Source of the DNA: Methylacidiphilaceae bacterium UBA1321
GTDB taxonomy: Bacteria; Verrucomicrobiota; Verrucomicrobiia; Methylacidiphilales; UBA1321
Length of the DNA stretch: 9,448 nucleotides
Direction: 5' to 3'
Assembly (NCBI GenBank): GCA_002306945.1
Contig: DBTH01000056.1
Coordinates: 1 to 9,448 of the forward strand
Shown here: in pieces, positions 1 through 6,870 of the stretch
Layout: every line of letters begins with the position of its first letter
Position numbering within the stretch: position 1 is the stretch's first letter
Notes under the pieces: generated by a model
What the model was told of the DNA's origin: nothing
The model's database searches: none
The model's input: only the letters and a program-made list of their open reading frames with translations
Translations under genes and position numbers: made by a program

Positions 1-14
1 TTTTGAATAGATAC

Positions 15-227
15 GGCTTAGACGGGAATTAACGGAATTTACGGGATTAAAAGGCAAAAGATTTTGTTTTATCAGAAACTCCGGAAGTCAGAAAGGTATG
101 AAGCTCTCAATTCAGGCGCGAGGTATTGACTGCGGAAACCTAGTACTTGAAACTTCGTACTTTCCTGCATTCCTAATAAAATCTCCTGCCATTTAATCCC
201 GTCAATTCCGTTAATTCGGTCTAAAAG
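15..227. repeat. Inverted pair of a dispersed AT-rich intergenic repeat
   Basis: Bases 18-51 and 192-224 are reverse complements over about 33 nt with two mismatches and one 1-nt indel. The core is built from the unit AATTCCGT repeated with spacing of about 9 nt. Similarity extends inward: the reverse complement of 52-81 and the plus strand at 170-191 both read as TT(C/T)CT(A/G)ATAAAA followed by a TGCC(T/A)TTTAATCCCG block, so each arm is a 55-67 nt repeat copy. The 88 nt between (about 82-169) shows no gene. The right arm ends 11 nt beyond the stop codon of the minus-strand hydrolase, so its transcript would run into this pair and could fold there. There is no clear T-tract, so I do not call it an intrinsic terminator. 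What is seen is the repeat; any function is unknown. Confidence 0.75.
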
Positions 228-237
228 TCTTTTGTCT

Positions 238-1053
238 TTATTCCCACTTATAGATCTTCCACGGTTCGCTGAATCCATGGAAACCGTCTTTGCGGGGATC
301 GAATTCCTTGTGATTGTCGCTATAGTGCGTCAGATAAATCTTCTTCTTCAGGTCGGCGGGAAGTGTCTTGAGTTCGTCGTAGGTGGCGTGAACCAGGCCG
401 GGGCCGCCGAGTTGGCAATCGTGGAAAATCGCTTCGACATGGGAAGTGTCGATGTCGCGGAACATCGACGGGTCGAACCGTGTGTCGGCAGTGAAGAGAG
501 CCCGTCCGTCGACGCACAGGCCGGTCGACCAGAAAGCCTGTTCCCAGCGAGTCACCTCGGCGGGAATGTGGATCGTGCGAAAAATTTCCAGCGCGATGTC
601 GCCGACCCGAATTCGATACACCTCGCGGGGTGTCGCCCCGACCCATTCCGGCCAGAGCGGTGTGATGAAATCCGAAAAGCGCAACATTCCCTGTTCATTG
701 TATTCGCAACCGCCCTTGAGCGATTTTTCCCAAAGAATATCCTGGTAGGTCGGCGTGATGATGAGTTGCGGTTTCTTGCGCTTTACGTAACGGGAAAGCA
801 GGAGCAATTCCTCCACTCCGCCGATATGGTCGGCATGGGAATGGGTCACGTGGTAGAAATCAAAATCGCAAATCGAAATTCCCTTTTCATGCAGGGCCTG
901 CGGGATATTCGTGCCAATGTCGACCAGAAGCGTCTTGCGGTGCTTGGCAATAATCAAGGACGTTTGAGCATTCAGCTTGGCGAAAGCTGAACCCACTCCG
1001 GCAAAGCAAAAAACCAAGCCGGATTCGCTGGCATCCTTGATCGCGTTCAACAT
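238..1053 (-). CDS. MBL-fold metallo-hydrolase (RNase Z / phosphodiesterase-like)
   Basis: A 271-aa protein with the metallo-beta-lactamase fold. The metal motif HSHADH lies at residues 71-76 (H71, H73, D75, H76). Other expected ligands are H162 in the RTIHIP segment, D190 in FTADTRFD and H243 in LTHYSDN, so both metals of a di-zinc site can be coordinated. Strand TLLVDIGTN at 41-49, just before the motif, is also typical of the family. The C-terminal half carries an EAIFHDCQ segment (207-214) followed by VHATYDELKTLP (221-232), which resembles the RNase Z/cyclic-nucleotide phosphodiesterase-like branch rather than beta-lactamases or glyoxalases. No signal peptide is evident, so it is probably cytoplasmic. 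The substrate cannot be told from sequence. The ATG at 1053-1051 is preceded by AT-rich sequence without a Shine-Dalgarno. It is transcribed divergently from the SulP gene. The family call is firm; the exact activity is not. Confidence 0.9.
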   Translation of the reverse strand: MLNAIKDASESGLVFCFAGVGSAFAKLNAQTSLIIAKHRKTLLVDIGTNIPQALHEKGISICDFDFYHVTHSHADHIGGVEELLLLSRYVKRKKPQLIITPTYQDILWEKSLKGGCEYNEQGMLRFSDFITPLWPEWVGATPREVYRIRVGDIALEIFRTIHIPAEVTRWEQAFWSTGLCVDGRALFTADTRFDPSMFRDIDTSHVEAIFHDCQLGGPGLVHATYDELKTLPADLKKKIYLTHYSDNHKEFDPRKDGFHGFSEPWKIYKWE

Positions 1054-1120
1054 AGTTAAAAATCTGTAAAAAGAAGGCTAATCTACTATTTAATTAAGTA
1101 CATAGACTACTAACTGGAAT

Positions 1121-1189
1121 TTGGAATAATCCAAGACAGAAATGAGAGAAACGTGTTAATACCTCCACTCGTTTTAAGGGCTACCTTAA
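1121..1189. promoter_or_regulatory. Two short dyads in the divergent intergenic region
   Basis: TTGGA-ATAA-TCCAA (1121-1134) and TTAAGG-GCTA-CCTTAA (1174-1189) are perfect 5-bp and 6-bp inverted repeats, each with a 4-nt spacer, lying between the divergent hydrolase and SulP genes. The second overlaps the -35 of the candidate SulP promoter by 4 nt, which is where a repressor operator would lie. Short dyads also arise by chance in AT-rich DNA, so this is only a candidate. Confidence 0.25.
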
Positions 1190-1215
1190 CAGCTCTTATT
1201 TGACGGGGGGATATT
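1186..1215 (+). promoter_or_regulatory. Candidate sigma70-type promoter for the SulP gene
   Basis: TTAACA (1186-1191; 5 of 6 to the -35 consensus) and GATATT (1210-1215; 4 of 6 to the -10) are separated by 18 nt. Transcription would begin near 1222, past the GTG at 1220 but before the ATG at 1274. If real, this supports the ATG start. It was picked out by eye, so confidence is low. Confidence 0.3.
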
Positions 1216-1273
1216 AGCCGTGTTAGTGTCCGCCTTCTTTGTTAATTTTCTTTATTTTAGCCGTGTAAACAAA

Positions 1274-2983
1274 ATGTTCAATGCTATCCGTTTTCGTCCT
1301 AAACTATTTGATACGATTGGGAACTACGATCTTGCCACTTTCCTTAAAGATTTAATCGCTGGCGTGACGGTCGGCATCGTCGCCTTGCCGCTGGCCATGG
1401 CCTTCGGTATCGGTTCGGGCGTCAAACCGGAACAGGGACTTTATACGGCAATCATCGCCGGTTTTCTGATTTCATTTTTTGGCGGTTCCAAGGTTCAGAT
1501 TGGCGGCCCGACCGGGGCCTTCATGGTGATCCTTTATAATATCAACCAGAAACACGGCTTCGACGGGTTGCTCCTGTGCGGAGCCATGGCCGGAGTCATT
1601 CTGGTTCTCATGGGATTATTCCGCATGGGGACTCTCATCAAGTACATCCCCTACCCGATCACTTCCGGCTTCACCAGCGGCATCGCTGTCCTGATCGCCC
1701 TCAACCAGGTGAAAGATTTCCTCGGATTGACCATCCCCGGCGGCATCCCGGCCGATTTCACCGACAAGGTCGCAGTGCTCCTCCGCTATCTTTCCACCGT
1801 CAATGTCGGCACCTTCCTTTTCTCCATTTCTTCGCTGGCCATCATCGTTCTTTGGCCGCGAATCGTCACCCGGCGCATTCCGGGTTCGATCATAGCGTTG
1901 CTGGTCGGAACTCTCGCCGCCGTAGCCGTGAAGACTTATCTTGGCGGTAACACGGAATTCTTCCGTCTGGAAACCATTGGTGACAAATTTGGCGGCATCC
2001 CGAGCGGATTACCCGCGTTCCACGCGCCCGAAATCACCTTCGCGCGCGTAAAGGATCTGCTGCCGGACGCCATGACCATCGCGTTGCTGGCGGCGATCGA
2101 ATCGCTCCTGTGCGCCGTCGTGGCCGACGGATTGATCGGCGACCGGCATGATTCGAACACCGAACTCGTCGCCCAAGGCATTGCCAATATGGTCGTCCCG
2201 TTCTTTGGCGGCATCGCTGCGACCGGAGCCATCGCCCGCACCGCGACCAATATCGAAAACGGCGGCAAGACTCCCATTGCGGGTTTGATCCACGCGCTGA
2301 CCTTGCTCCTGATCGTCCTGATCGCCGCGCCGTTGGCCAAAAGCGTTCCGCTCGCCATCCTCAGCGCCGTCACCGTCATGGTGGCATTCAACATGGGCGA
2401 ATGGCACGAATTCACCCGCCTGCGCAAGATGCCCCGCAGCGACGCCATTGTGCTGGTGGCGACATTCGCGCTCACCGTCATCATGGATCTGACCGTAGCC
2501 GTTGAAGTCGGCATGGTCATGGCCGCATTCCTTTTCATCAAACGCGTCTCCGAAACCACCCAGGTCACCAAGGTCACGCCCGAAAACGAACCCGAAGGCG
2601 CGCACCATTCCCTCCTCGGCAAGGAAATTCCGGTCGGCGTCATGGTCTACCGCATCTACGGGCCGTTCTTTTTCGGTGCGGCGGAAAAACTCGAAGAAGC
2701 CTTTGAAACCACCTACGACCTCCCGCGCGTGCTCATCCTCAAGATGCACACCGTTCCCGCGATGGACGCCACCGCCCTCAACGCCCTCGAATCGCTCTTC
2801 GAAAAACTCCGCGCCCGGCATTGCCACCTCATCCTGAGCGCGCCGCACACCCAACCGTTCTTCATGATGACCCAGGCCGGATTCATCGACCGCCTCGGCA
2901 ACGACAACGTCACCGCCAATCTCGACGACGCCCTCGACCGCTCCCGCGTGCTGCTGGCCGAACGCGAACATTTAAAGGTGTAA
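1274..2983 (+). CDS. SulP family inorganic anion transporter with STAS domain
   Basis: An integral inner-membrane anion transporter or exchanger of the SulP/SLC26 family; members carry sulfate, bicarbonate or C4-dicarboxylates, and the substrate here is not decided by sequence. From the ATG at 1274 it is 569 aa. Family marks (numbered from that Met) include the N-terminal LIAGVTVGIVALPLAMAFG stretch near 27-45, GGPTGAF near 77-83 (the substrate-binding TM3 region), AAIESLLCAVVADG near 273-286 (TM8), and a long hydrophobic core to about 422. A cytoplasmic STAS domain follows at roughly 452-565, with MDATAL at the place where related STAS proteins have their DS/DT site. The reading frame also opens with a GTG at 1220, adding 18 hydrophobic residues, with a G-rich tract (1205-1210) nine bases upstream. 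I prefer 1274 because the family usually begins shortly before an FRPKLFDTL-type segment and because the likely promoter lies across 1220. Length is normal and the gene is intact. Confidence 0.93.
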   Translation: MFNAIRFRPKLFDTIGNYDLATFLKDLIAGVTVGIVALPLAMAFGIGSGVKPEQGLYTAIIAGFLISFFGGSKVQIGGPTGAFMVILYNINQKHGFDGLLLCGAMAGVILVLMGLFRMGTLIKYIPYPITSGFTSGIAVLIALNQVKDFLGLTIPGGIPADFTDKVAVLLRYLSTVNVGTFLFSISSLAIIVLWPRIVTRRIPGSIIALLVGTLAAVAVKTYLGGNTEFFRLETIGDKFGGIPSGLPAFHAPEITFARVKDLLPDAMTIALLAAIESLLCAVVADGLIGDRHDSNTELVAQGIANMVVPFFGGIAATGAIARTATNIENGGKTPIAGLIHALTLLLIVLIAAPLAKSVPLAILSAVTVMVAFNMGEWHEFTRLRKMPRSDAIVLVATFALTVIMDLTVAVEVGMVMAAFLFIKRVSETTQVTKVTPENEPEGAHHSLLGKEIPVGVMVYRIYGPFFFGAAEKLEEAFETTYDLPRVLILKMHTVPAMDATALNALESLFEKLRARHCHLILSAPHTQPFFMMTQAGFIDRLGNDNVTANLDDALDRSRVLLAEREHLKV

Positions 2984-3016
2984 GAAGCGAAGTTCCAGTT
3001 TCTACGTAATAGGTGC

Positions 3017-3349
3017 TATTGATCTCTACAAAATAGACTGACAATCTTTTTTAAATTAACTTGTCGCGGAAATGGCTGCGGAAAACAGAGAGACAGGCCA
3101 GAAAGAATTGACACACCCCGTCACTTCGTGACACCCCTCTTCATAGAGGGGACTCCTGCTGTCGAGACTTCCAGTTGCCGAATTCCCCTCTATGAAGGGG
3201 TGTCACGAAGTGACGGGGTGTGTCAAGGTTCACGGGATACCTCGGTCTTTGCGGACTTAACGTCGCTCCAGATGGTCTCCTTGTCTCCTTCGGCTGGCGA
3301 CTCATTCAATGGAGCCTGCTGTAGTCAGTCTATTTTGCAGAGATCAATA
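3017..3349. mobile_element. MITE-like element with 26-bp terminal inverted repeats
   Basis: TATTGATCTCTACAAAATAG (start of the left end, 3017-3042) is matched in reverse complement at 3324-3349 over 26 nt with one mismatch (A versus G at the twelfth base). Weaker similarity runs about 6-8 nt further out with a 1-nt indel, so the true ends may lie near 3010 and 3356. The 333-bp unit carries no transposase; short readings inside are not protein-like. Terminal repeats of this quality enclosing non-coding DNA are the form of a non-autonomous transposable element. No unambiguous target duplication is visible at the flanks, and I cannot name the parent IS family. It sits between the stop of the SulP gene (2983) and galT (3621). 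Confidence 0.6.
3108..3226. repeat. Long near-perfect inverted repeat (REP/hairpin-like unit)
   Basis: The left arm at 3108-3152 (45 nt) and right arm at 3184-3226 (43 nt) are perfect reverse complements except for a 2-nt TC insertion in the left arm, with a 31-nt loop. Each arm also contains its own small palindrome: GTCAC-TTC-GTGAC in both, and in the left arm CCCCTCT-TCAT-AGAGGGG, which the missing TC shortens in the right arm. This arrangement resembles paired REP-type palindromes, such as those moved by Y1 (RAYT/IS200-like) transposases; the link is inferred. As RNA it would form a very stable stem, but no T-run follows, so it is not a classic terminator. It lies wholly inside the 3017-3349 element. 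Confidence 0.85.
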
Positions 3350-3620
3350 AGAGCTTATCCCTAAGTTTCGGCTTCTGAAACTCCCTTTATGATTTCCTGA
3401 GTTCCTGATAAAATCAGTTGTTTTGATTCCCGTAAATTTCATCAACGTCTTTCCACTTTTCGTCCGTTCTACTTTGTGTTCCAAAGTGCTACTTTTGTAA
3501 CGGGTAATTTTTTCCGCTTTCAGGTAATATTTAGTCCGGTTTAGCCGATAAGCCCTTCAGTGATTTACTCTTTTCAAGGGACCTCTATTGGCATAGGAAG
3601 GAGCCAGTAAAACTTTTCAT
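3350..3620. other. galT upstream region with partial dispersed-repeat copy and RBS
   Basis: AT-rich, non-coding leader of galT. Bases 3399-3440 resemble the repeat at 15-227: GAGTTCCTGATAAAATC, then TTTTGATTCCCGTAAATTTC, matching the reverse complement of the left arm in order but lacking the repeated AATTCCGT tail; this is a third, decayed copy. A purine-rich AGGAAGGAG at 3595-3603 is the best Shine-Dalgarno candidate in the window, but it lies 17 nt before the ATG, longer than usual. TTGTAA (3495-3500) and TAATAT (3525-3530) are promoter-like hexamers, but the 24-nt gap between them is too long to call a promoter. Confidence 0.45.
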
Positions 3621-4640
3621 ATGCCGGAATTTCGTAAAGATCCGTTAGTTGGCCGCTGGGTTGTCTTCGCCCCGGAACGCAAACAACGTCCCCAGGAATT
3701 TGGAAGACTGGAACTCCCCAGTACCACCAAAGACGCCTTCGCCGAAGGCAACGAACGACTCACCCCACCCGAAGTTTTCGCCATCCGCCCCGCTGGACTT
3801 CCCGCCAACGGCCCAGGCTGGCGCGTCCGCGTCGTGCCCAATCGCTATCCGGCCCTGCGCATTGAAGGTACCCTCGACCCCGAAGCCGTCGGTTTCTACG
3901 ACCGGATGAACGGCATCGGCGCACACGAGGTTGTCATCGAAACGCCCGATTCAAAGAAAGCGCTGGAGGAATTGCCCATTGAAGGTGTCGCCGATGTGCT
4001 GACCGCCTGCAAGAGCCGGATCGCCGACCTGATGAAGGATCCGCGTTTCCGTTATCTACTCGTTTTCAAGAATGTCGGCCCGATGGCGGGCGCCTCGCTC
4101 AGCCACGCCCATTCGCAACTCATCGCCATGCCGGTAACCCCGCTGGCAGTGAAGGAAAAGCTCGATTCAGCCAAGAACTACTACGACTTGAAAGAGCGCA
4201 GTATTTTCGAGGACATCCTCCACAACGAACTCCGCACCGGCGAACGAGTCGTTTACCAGAACCACGGTTTCGTCGTTTTCTGTCCGTTTGCGAGCCGCTT
4301 CCCGTTCGAACTCGCCATCTTCCCGCGCCGTCAGTCGCCCGATTACCACACGGCGGACGAACACGAGCTCGTCCTGCTTGCCGACGCGGTCAAGACCGCC
4401 CTCTTGCGCCTCAACCGCGCCCTCGGCAAACCCGATTACAACCTCATCCTCCACACCGCTCCGGTGCGCCGTCCACGTAAAAATTATTGGACGACCATCG
4501 ATGCCGATTTCCGCTGGCACATCGAAATCCTGCCGCGGCTGACCGGCGTGGCGGGGCTTGAATTCGGCACCGGATTTTTCATCAACACTACCCTCCCCGA
4601 AGAAGCGGCACAATTCCTGCGCCACATGGTCAATTATTGA
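3621..4640 (+). CDS. galT: Galactose-1-phosphate uridylyltransferase (GalT-like, HIT superfamily)
   Basis: A cytoplasmic 339-aa enzyme of the GalT branch of the HIT superfamily. Such enzymes swap UMP between UDP-glucose and galactose-1-phosphate (Leloir pathway); related proteins act as ADP- or UDP-sugar phosphorylases. The N-terminus has the expected FRKDPLVGRWVVFAPER opening. The active-site motif is HAHSQ at 162-166, with H164 the predicted nucleophile, in the usual GASLSHAHSQLIA setting. CPFASRFPFE at 221-230 and HIEILPR at 300-306 are also typical. Unusually, the CPFC motif expected just before EGNE is DAFA here (38-41), and the position where relatives have His after an ETP(D/E) segment is S111, so the non-catalytic zinc ligands appear lost together. 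The ATG at 3621 is preceded by AGGAAGGAG at a long spacing. The GH57 gene begins 68 nt downstream on the same strand, consistent with co-transcription. Family assignment is firm; strict galactose specificity is not shown, as no galK or galE is present in the window. Confidence 0.88.
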   Translation: MPEFRKDPLVGRWVVFAPERKQRPQEFGRLELPSTTKDAFAEGNERLTPPEVFAIRPAGLPANGPGWRVRVVPNRYPALRIEGTLDPEAVGFYDRMNGIGAHEVVIETPDSKKALEELPIEGVADVLTACKSRIADLMKDPRFRYLLVFKNVGPMAGASLSHAHSQLIAMPVTPLAVKEKLDSAKNYYDLKERSIFEDILHNELRTGERVVYQNHGFVVFCPFASRFPFELAIFPRRQSPDYHTADEHELVLLADAVKTALLRLNRALGKPDYNLILHTAPVRRPRKNYWTTIDADFRWHIEILPRLTGVAGLEFGTGFFINTTLPEEAAQFLRHMVNY

Positions 4641-4708
4641 ACCAGGGAAAAATGGAAAGGGAACTCACGGCCCCGCTTCGAAATTCACCCGAAACCTGAC
4701 GCCATCCT

Positions 4709-6868
4709 ATGAACGTTGTCCTGCTCTGGCACATGCACCAACCGTACTACGTCAACCCGTTGACGAAGACGGCGATGATGCCCTGGGTCCGCCTGCACTC
4801 AGTCAAGGGTTACCTCGACATGATCGACATCTTGCAAAAGGTGCCGGGCGTTCAGGTTAATTTCAATTTCACGCCCGTCCTGGTCAAGCAGATCGAGGAA
4901 CTGGCCAACGGCGAGGTCATCGACCTGTGGGAGACCTGGTCGCGCAAACCGGTCGAGGCGCTCCACATCGATGAGAAGAAACGCATCCTTGAGGATTTCT
5001 TCAAGCTCAACTGGGATACAATGATCAAGCCGTATCCGCGCTATCTCGATCTCCTGCACCGCCGCGGCATGTCGTGGTCGGAACGTTCGCTCGACGAAAC
5101 GGTTTCCCTTTTCTCCGATTCGGATTTCCGCGATTTGCAGGTCTGGTACAACCTCGCCTGGTGCGGTTACTCCGCCGTGAAGCGGTTCCCGCTCCTGGCC
5201 GAACTCCGCAAGCAGGGTCGCGATTTCACCGAGGAACAGAAGAACGCCGTCCTCGACATTCACCGCGACATCCTTCGCCTCGTTCTGAGCCTTTACCGCG
5301 ATGCCACCACACGCGGACAGGTTGAGATCACAACGACCCCCTTTTTCCACCCGATCATGCCGCTGGTCTACGACACCGATTTCGCCCGGCGCTGCATGCC
5401 GCACGCGACGCTGCCGTTGCGCTTTACCGCGCCCGAGGACGTTCGCGCCCACCTGCGTCTCGCCCAGGAACAGCACGCCCGCGTCTTCGGCCAGAAAGCG
5501 CGCGGTCTCTGGCCCTCGGAAGGCTCGGTTGCGCCCGAGTTGATCCCGCTCTTTCAGGAAGCCGGGATAGAATACTTCTGCACCGACGAGGGCAATCTCT
5601 TCCACAGTCTCGAACAGGATCCGGCGTGGTCGGGCAAGAACGTCGACCATCTCGAACTTTTTCAGGGTTGGCGTATCCGCTACGAGGACGCCTCCGTTCA
5701 GGCTCTTTTCCGCGAGCGTCCGCTCTCCGACTTCATCGGATTCAACGCCGCGCGCAACGAAGCGCCCCGCTCGGTCGAATACCTGATGCATCACTTTGAT
5801 CATCTCGCTTCCATTCTGACCCAGCCGAACCAGGCCGTCTGCATCGCCCTCGACGGCGAGAACGCCTGGGAAGCCTTCCCCGACGGTGGAGAGAAGTTCC
5901 TCACTCTTTTCTACGAAAATCTCGCGGCCCGGAACAATTTCCACACCCGCAAGCTCGGCGATTACTTCACCGAATTTCCTTCCAGGGTCGAATGCGCCCA
6001 CCTCCACACCGGATCGTGGATCAACAGCGACTTCGACATCTGGATCGGAGACCCCGAGGAAAACAAGGGTTGGGAATGGATCGGCCAGACACGCGCGTTC
6101 CTCACCGAACGCATCGCCAAGGGCGGCCTCACTCCCGAGCAGGTGCAAGCCGCCTGGTGGGAGATTTACGCCGCCGAGGGCAGCGACTGGTTCTGGTGGT
6201 ATGGCCCCGACTTCACCACCGATTGCGACTTCCTCTTCGACGAACTTTTCCGCACGCACCTGCAAAACGTCTACCGCATCCTCGAAGTCCAACCGCCCGC
6301 CTACCTCGACGTTCCCATCTGCCTGCCCAGCAGCGCCGTCAGTTACAGCAAACCGCACCATCTCCTCAACGTGAGTAAAAAAGGTGTTGTGGAAAATTAC
6401 TACGAATGGGTCGGCGCAGGCCAACTCGACATCGCGCAGCAGCAAACAGCCATGTACCAGTCCGACCGCATCGGACAACGGCTCTATTTCGGCTTCAGCC
6501 ACGACAATTTCGTCCTGCGCCTCGACGCCTCGCACAAACCCGAAGGCCTCCTTGTCCAGTTCACCAGCCCCGTCTGCTGCCGTTTCCGCATCGAGCGCGG
6601 CACGCGCAACGCCTACCACGGCGTCTTTGAAAAGAGCGACGACCAGGTCACCTTCCAGCCAGTGGAAACCGCCGCCATCGCCACCTGGGGAGATTTCATG
6701 TTCATCCTCATTCCCAAGTCTCCCCTCGGCTGGGACAAGGGCGGCATCGTCAGTTTCTTCGTCCAACTGATCGAAAAGGGCCTCCAAAAGGAACGCTACC
6801 CCGAACGCGGTGCAATCGAGTTCAACGTCCCCGGCGATGACTTTGAGGCGAGTCAGTGGTTTGTCTAA
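4709..6868 (+). CDS. Glycoside hydrolase family 57 (amylopullulanase-like)
   Basis: A 719-aa alpha-glucan-active enzyme of GH57, a retaining family that includes alpha-amylases, amylopullulanases, 4-alpha-glucanotransferases and branching enzymes. All five conserved regions can be seen: HMHQPYY at 8-14; TTPFFHPIMPL at 209-219; GLWPSEGSVAPE at 266-277 with E271 as predicted nucleophile; CIALDGENAWE at 378-388 with D382 as predicted acid/base; and GSWINSDFDIWIGDPEE at 435-451. These motif versions are closest to the amylopullulanase group rather than the branching-enzyme group. Residues about 545-715 form a separate beta-rich C-terminal domain of roughly 170 aa, resembling the extra domains of GH57 pullulanases and glucodextranases, probably glycan-binding. 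No signal peptide is seen, so it is probably intracellular and acts on stored or imported glucan. The start at 4709 gives the canonical N-terminal strand directly before HQP; no strong Shine-Dalgarno precedes it. It likely shares a transcript with galT upstream. Confidence 0.92.
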   Translation: MNVVLLWHMHQPYYVNPLTKTAMMPWVRLHSVKGYLDMIDILQKVPGVQVNFNFTPVLVKQIEELANGEVIDLWETWSRKPVEALHIDEKKRILEDFFKLNWDTMIKPYPRYLDLLHRRGMSWSERSLDETVSLFSDSDFRDLQVWYNLAWCGYSAVKRFPLLAELRKQGRDFTEEQKNAVLDIHRDILRLVLSLYRDATTRGQVEITTTPFFHPIMPLVYDTDFARRCMPHATLPLRFTAPEDVRAHLRLAQEQHARVFGQKARGLWPSEGSVAPELIPLFQEAGIEYFCTDEGNLFHSLEQDPAWSGKNVDHLELFQGWRIRYEDASVQALFRERPLSDFIGFNAARNEAPRSVEYLMHHFDHLASILTQPNQAVCIALDGENAWEAFPDGGEKFLTLFYENLAARNNFHTRKLGDYFTEFPSRVECAHLHTGSWINSDFDIWIGDPEENKGWEWIGQTRAFLTERIAKGGLTPEQVQAAWWEIYAAEGSDWFWWYGPDFTTDCDFLFDELFRTHLQNVYRILEVQPPAYLDVPICLPSSAVSYSKPHHLLNVSKKGVVENYYEWVGAGQLDIAQQQTAMYQSDRIGQRLYFGFSHDNFVLRLDASHKPEGLLVQFTSPVCCRFRIERGTRNAYHGVFEKSDDQVTFQPVETAAIATWGDFMFILIPKSPLGWDKGGIVSFFVQLIEKGLQKERYPERGAIEFNVPGDDFEASQWFV

Positions 6869-6870
6869 AG

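Noticed and set aside
72..278. A 68-codon minus-strand open frame over the left repeat region
   Set aside because: It runs across the inverted repeat and into the hydrolase gene's 3' end in another frame; its residues are translated repeat, with no family resemblance.
238..2983. Hydrolase and SulP transporter as a paired defence or stress system
   Set aside because: They are divergent, of common housekeeping-type families, with no nuclease, toxin, sensor or regulatory partner nearby.
3227..3323. A short open minus-strand stretch inside the repeat element (ending ...KTEVSREP then stop) that looks faintly protein-like
   Set aside because: Only about 33 codons, bounded by a stop at the terminal repeat, with no start or recognisable family. 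It could be a captured gene fragment but cannot be supported.
3017..3349. CRISPR array
   Set aside because: The repeats are inverted, occur twice and have no regular spacers; no cas gene is present.
3128..3364. A 78-codon plus-strand open frame within the 3017-3349 element
   Set aside because: It is made largely of the translated palindrome and terminal repeat; no transposase or other motif is present.
3471..3487. ACTTTG-TGTTC-CAAAGT hairpin upstream of galT
   Set aside because: Only 6 bp with a 5-nt loop in AT-rich DNA and no link to a promoter or T-run; expected by chance.
4799..6787. A 662-codon open frame on the minus strand opposite the GH57 gene
   Set aside because: It is a composition shadow: the GH57 frame has all five family motifs, while the reverse frame shows no motif and is dominated by Glu, Val, Gly and Asp from the C-rich coding strand. 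The same holds for the minus-strand frames opposite the SulP and GT4 genes.
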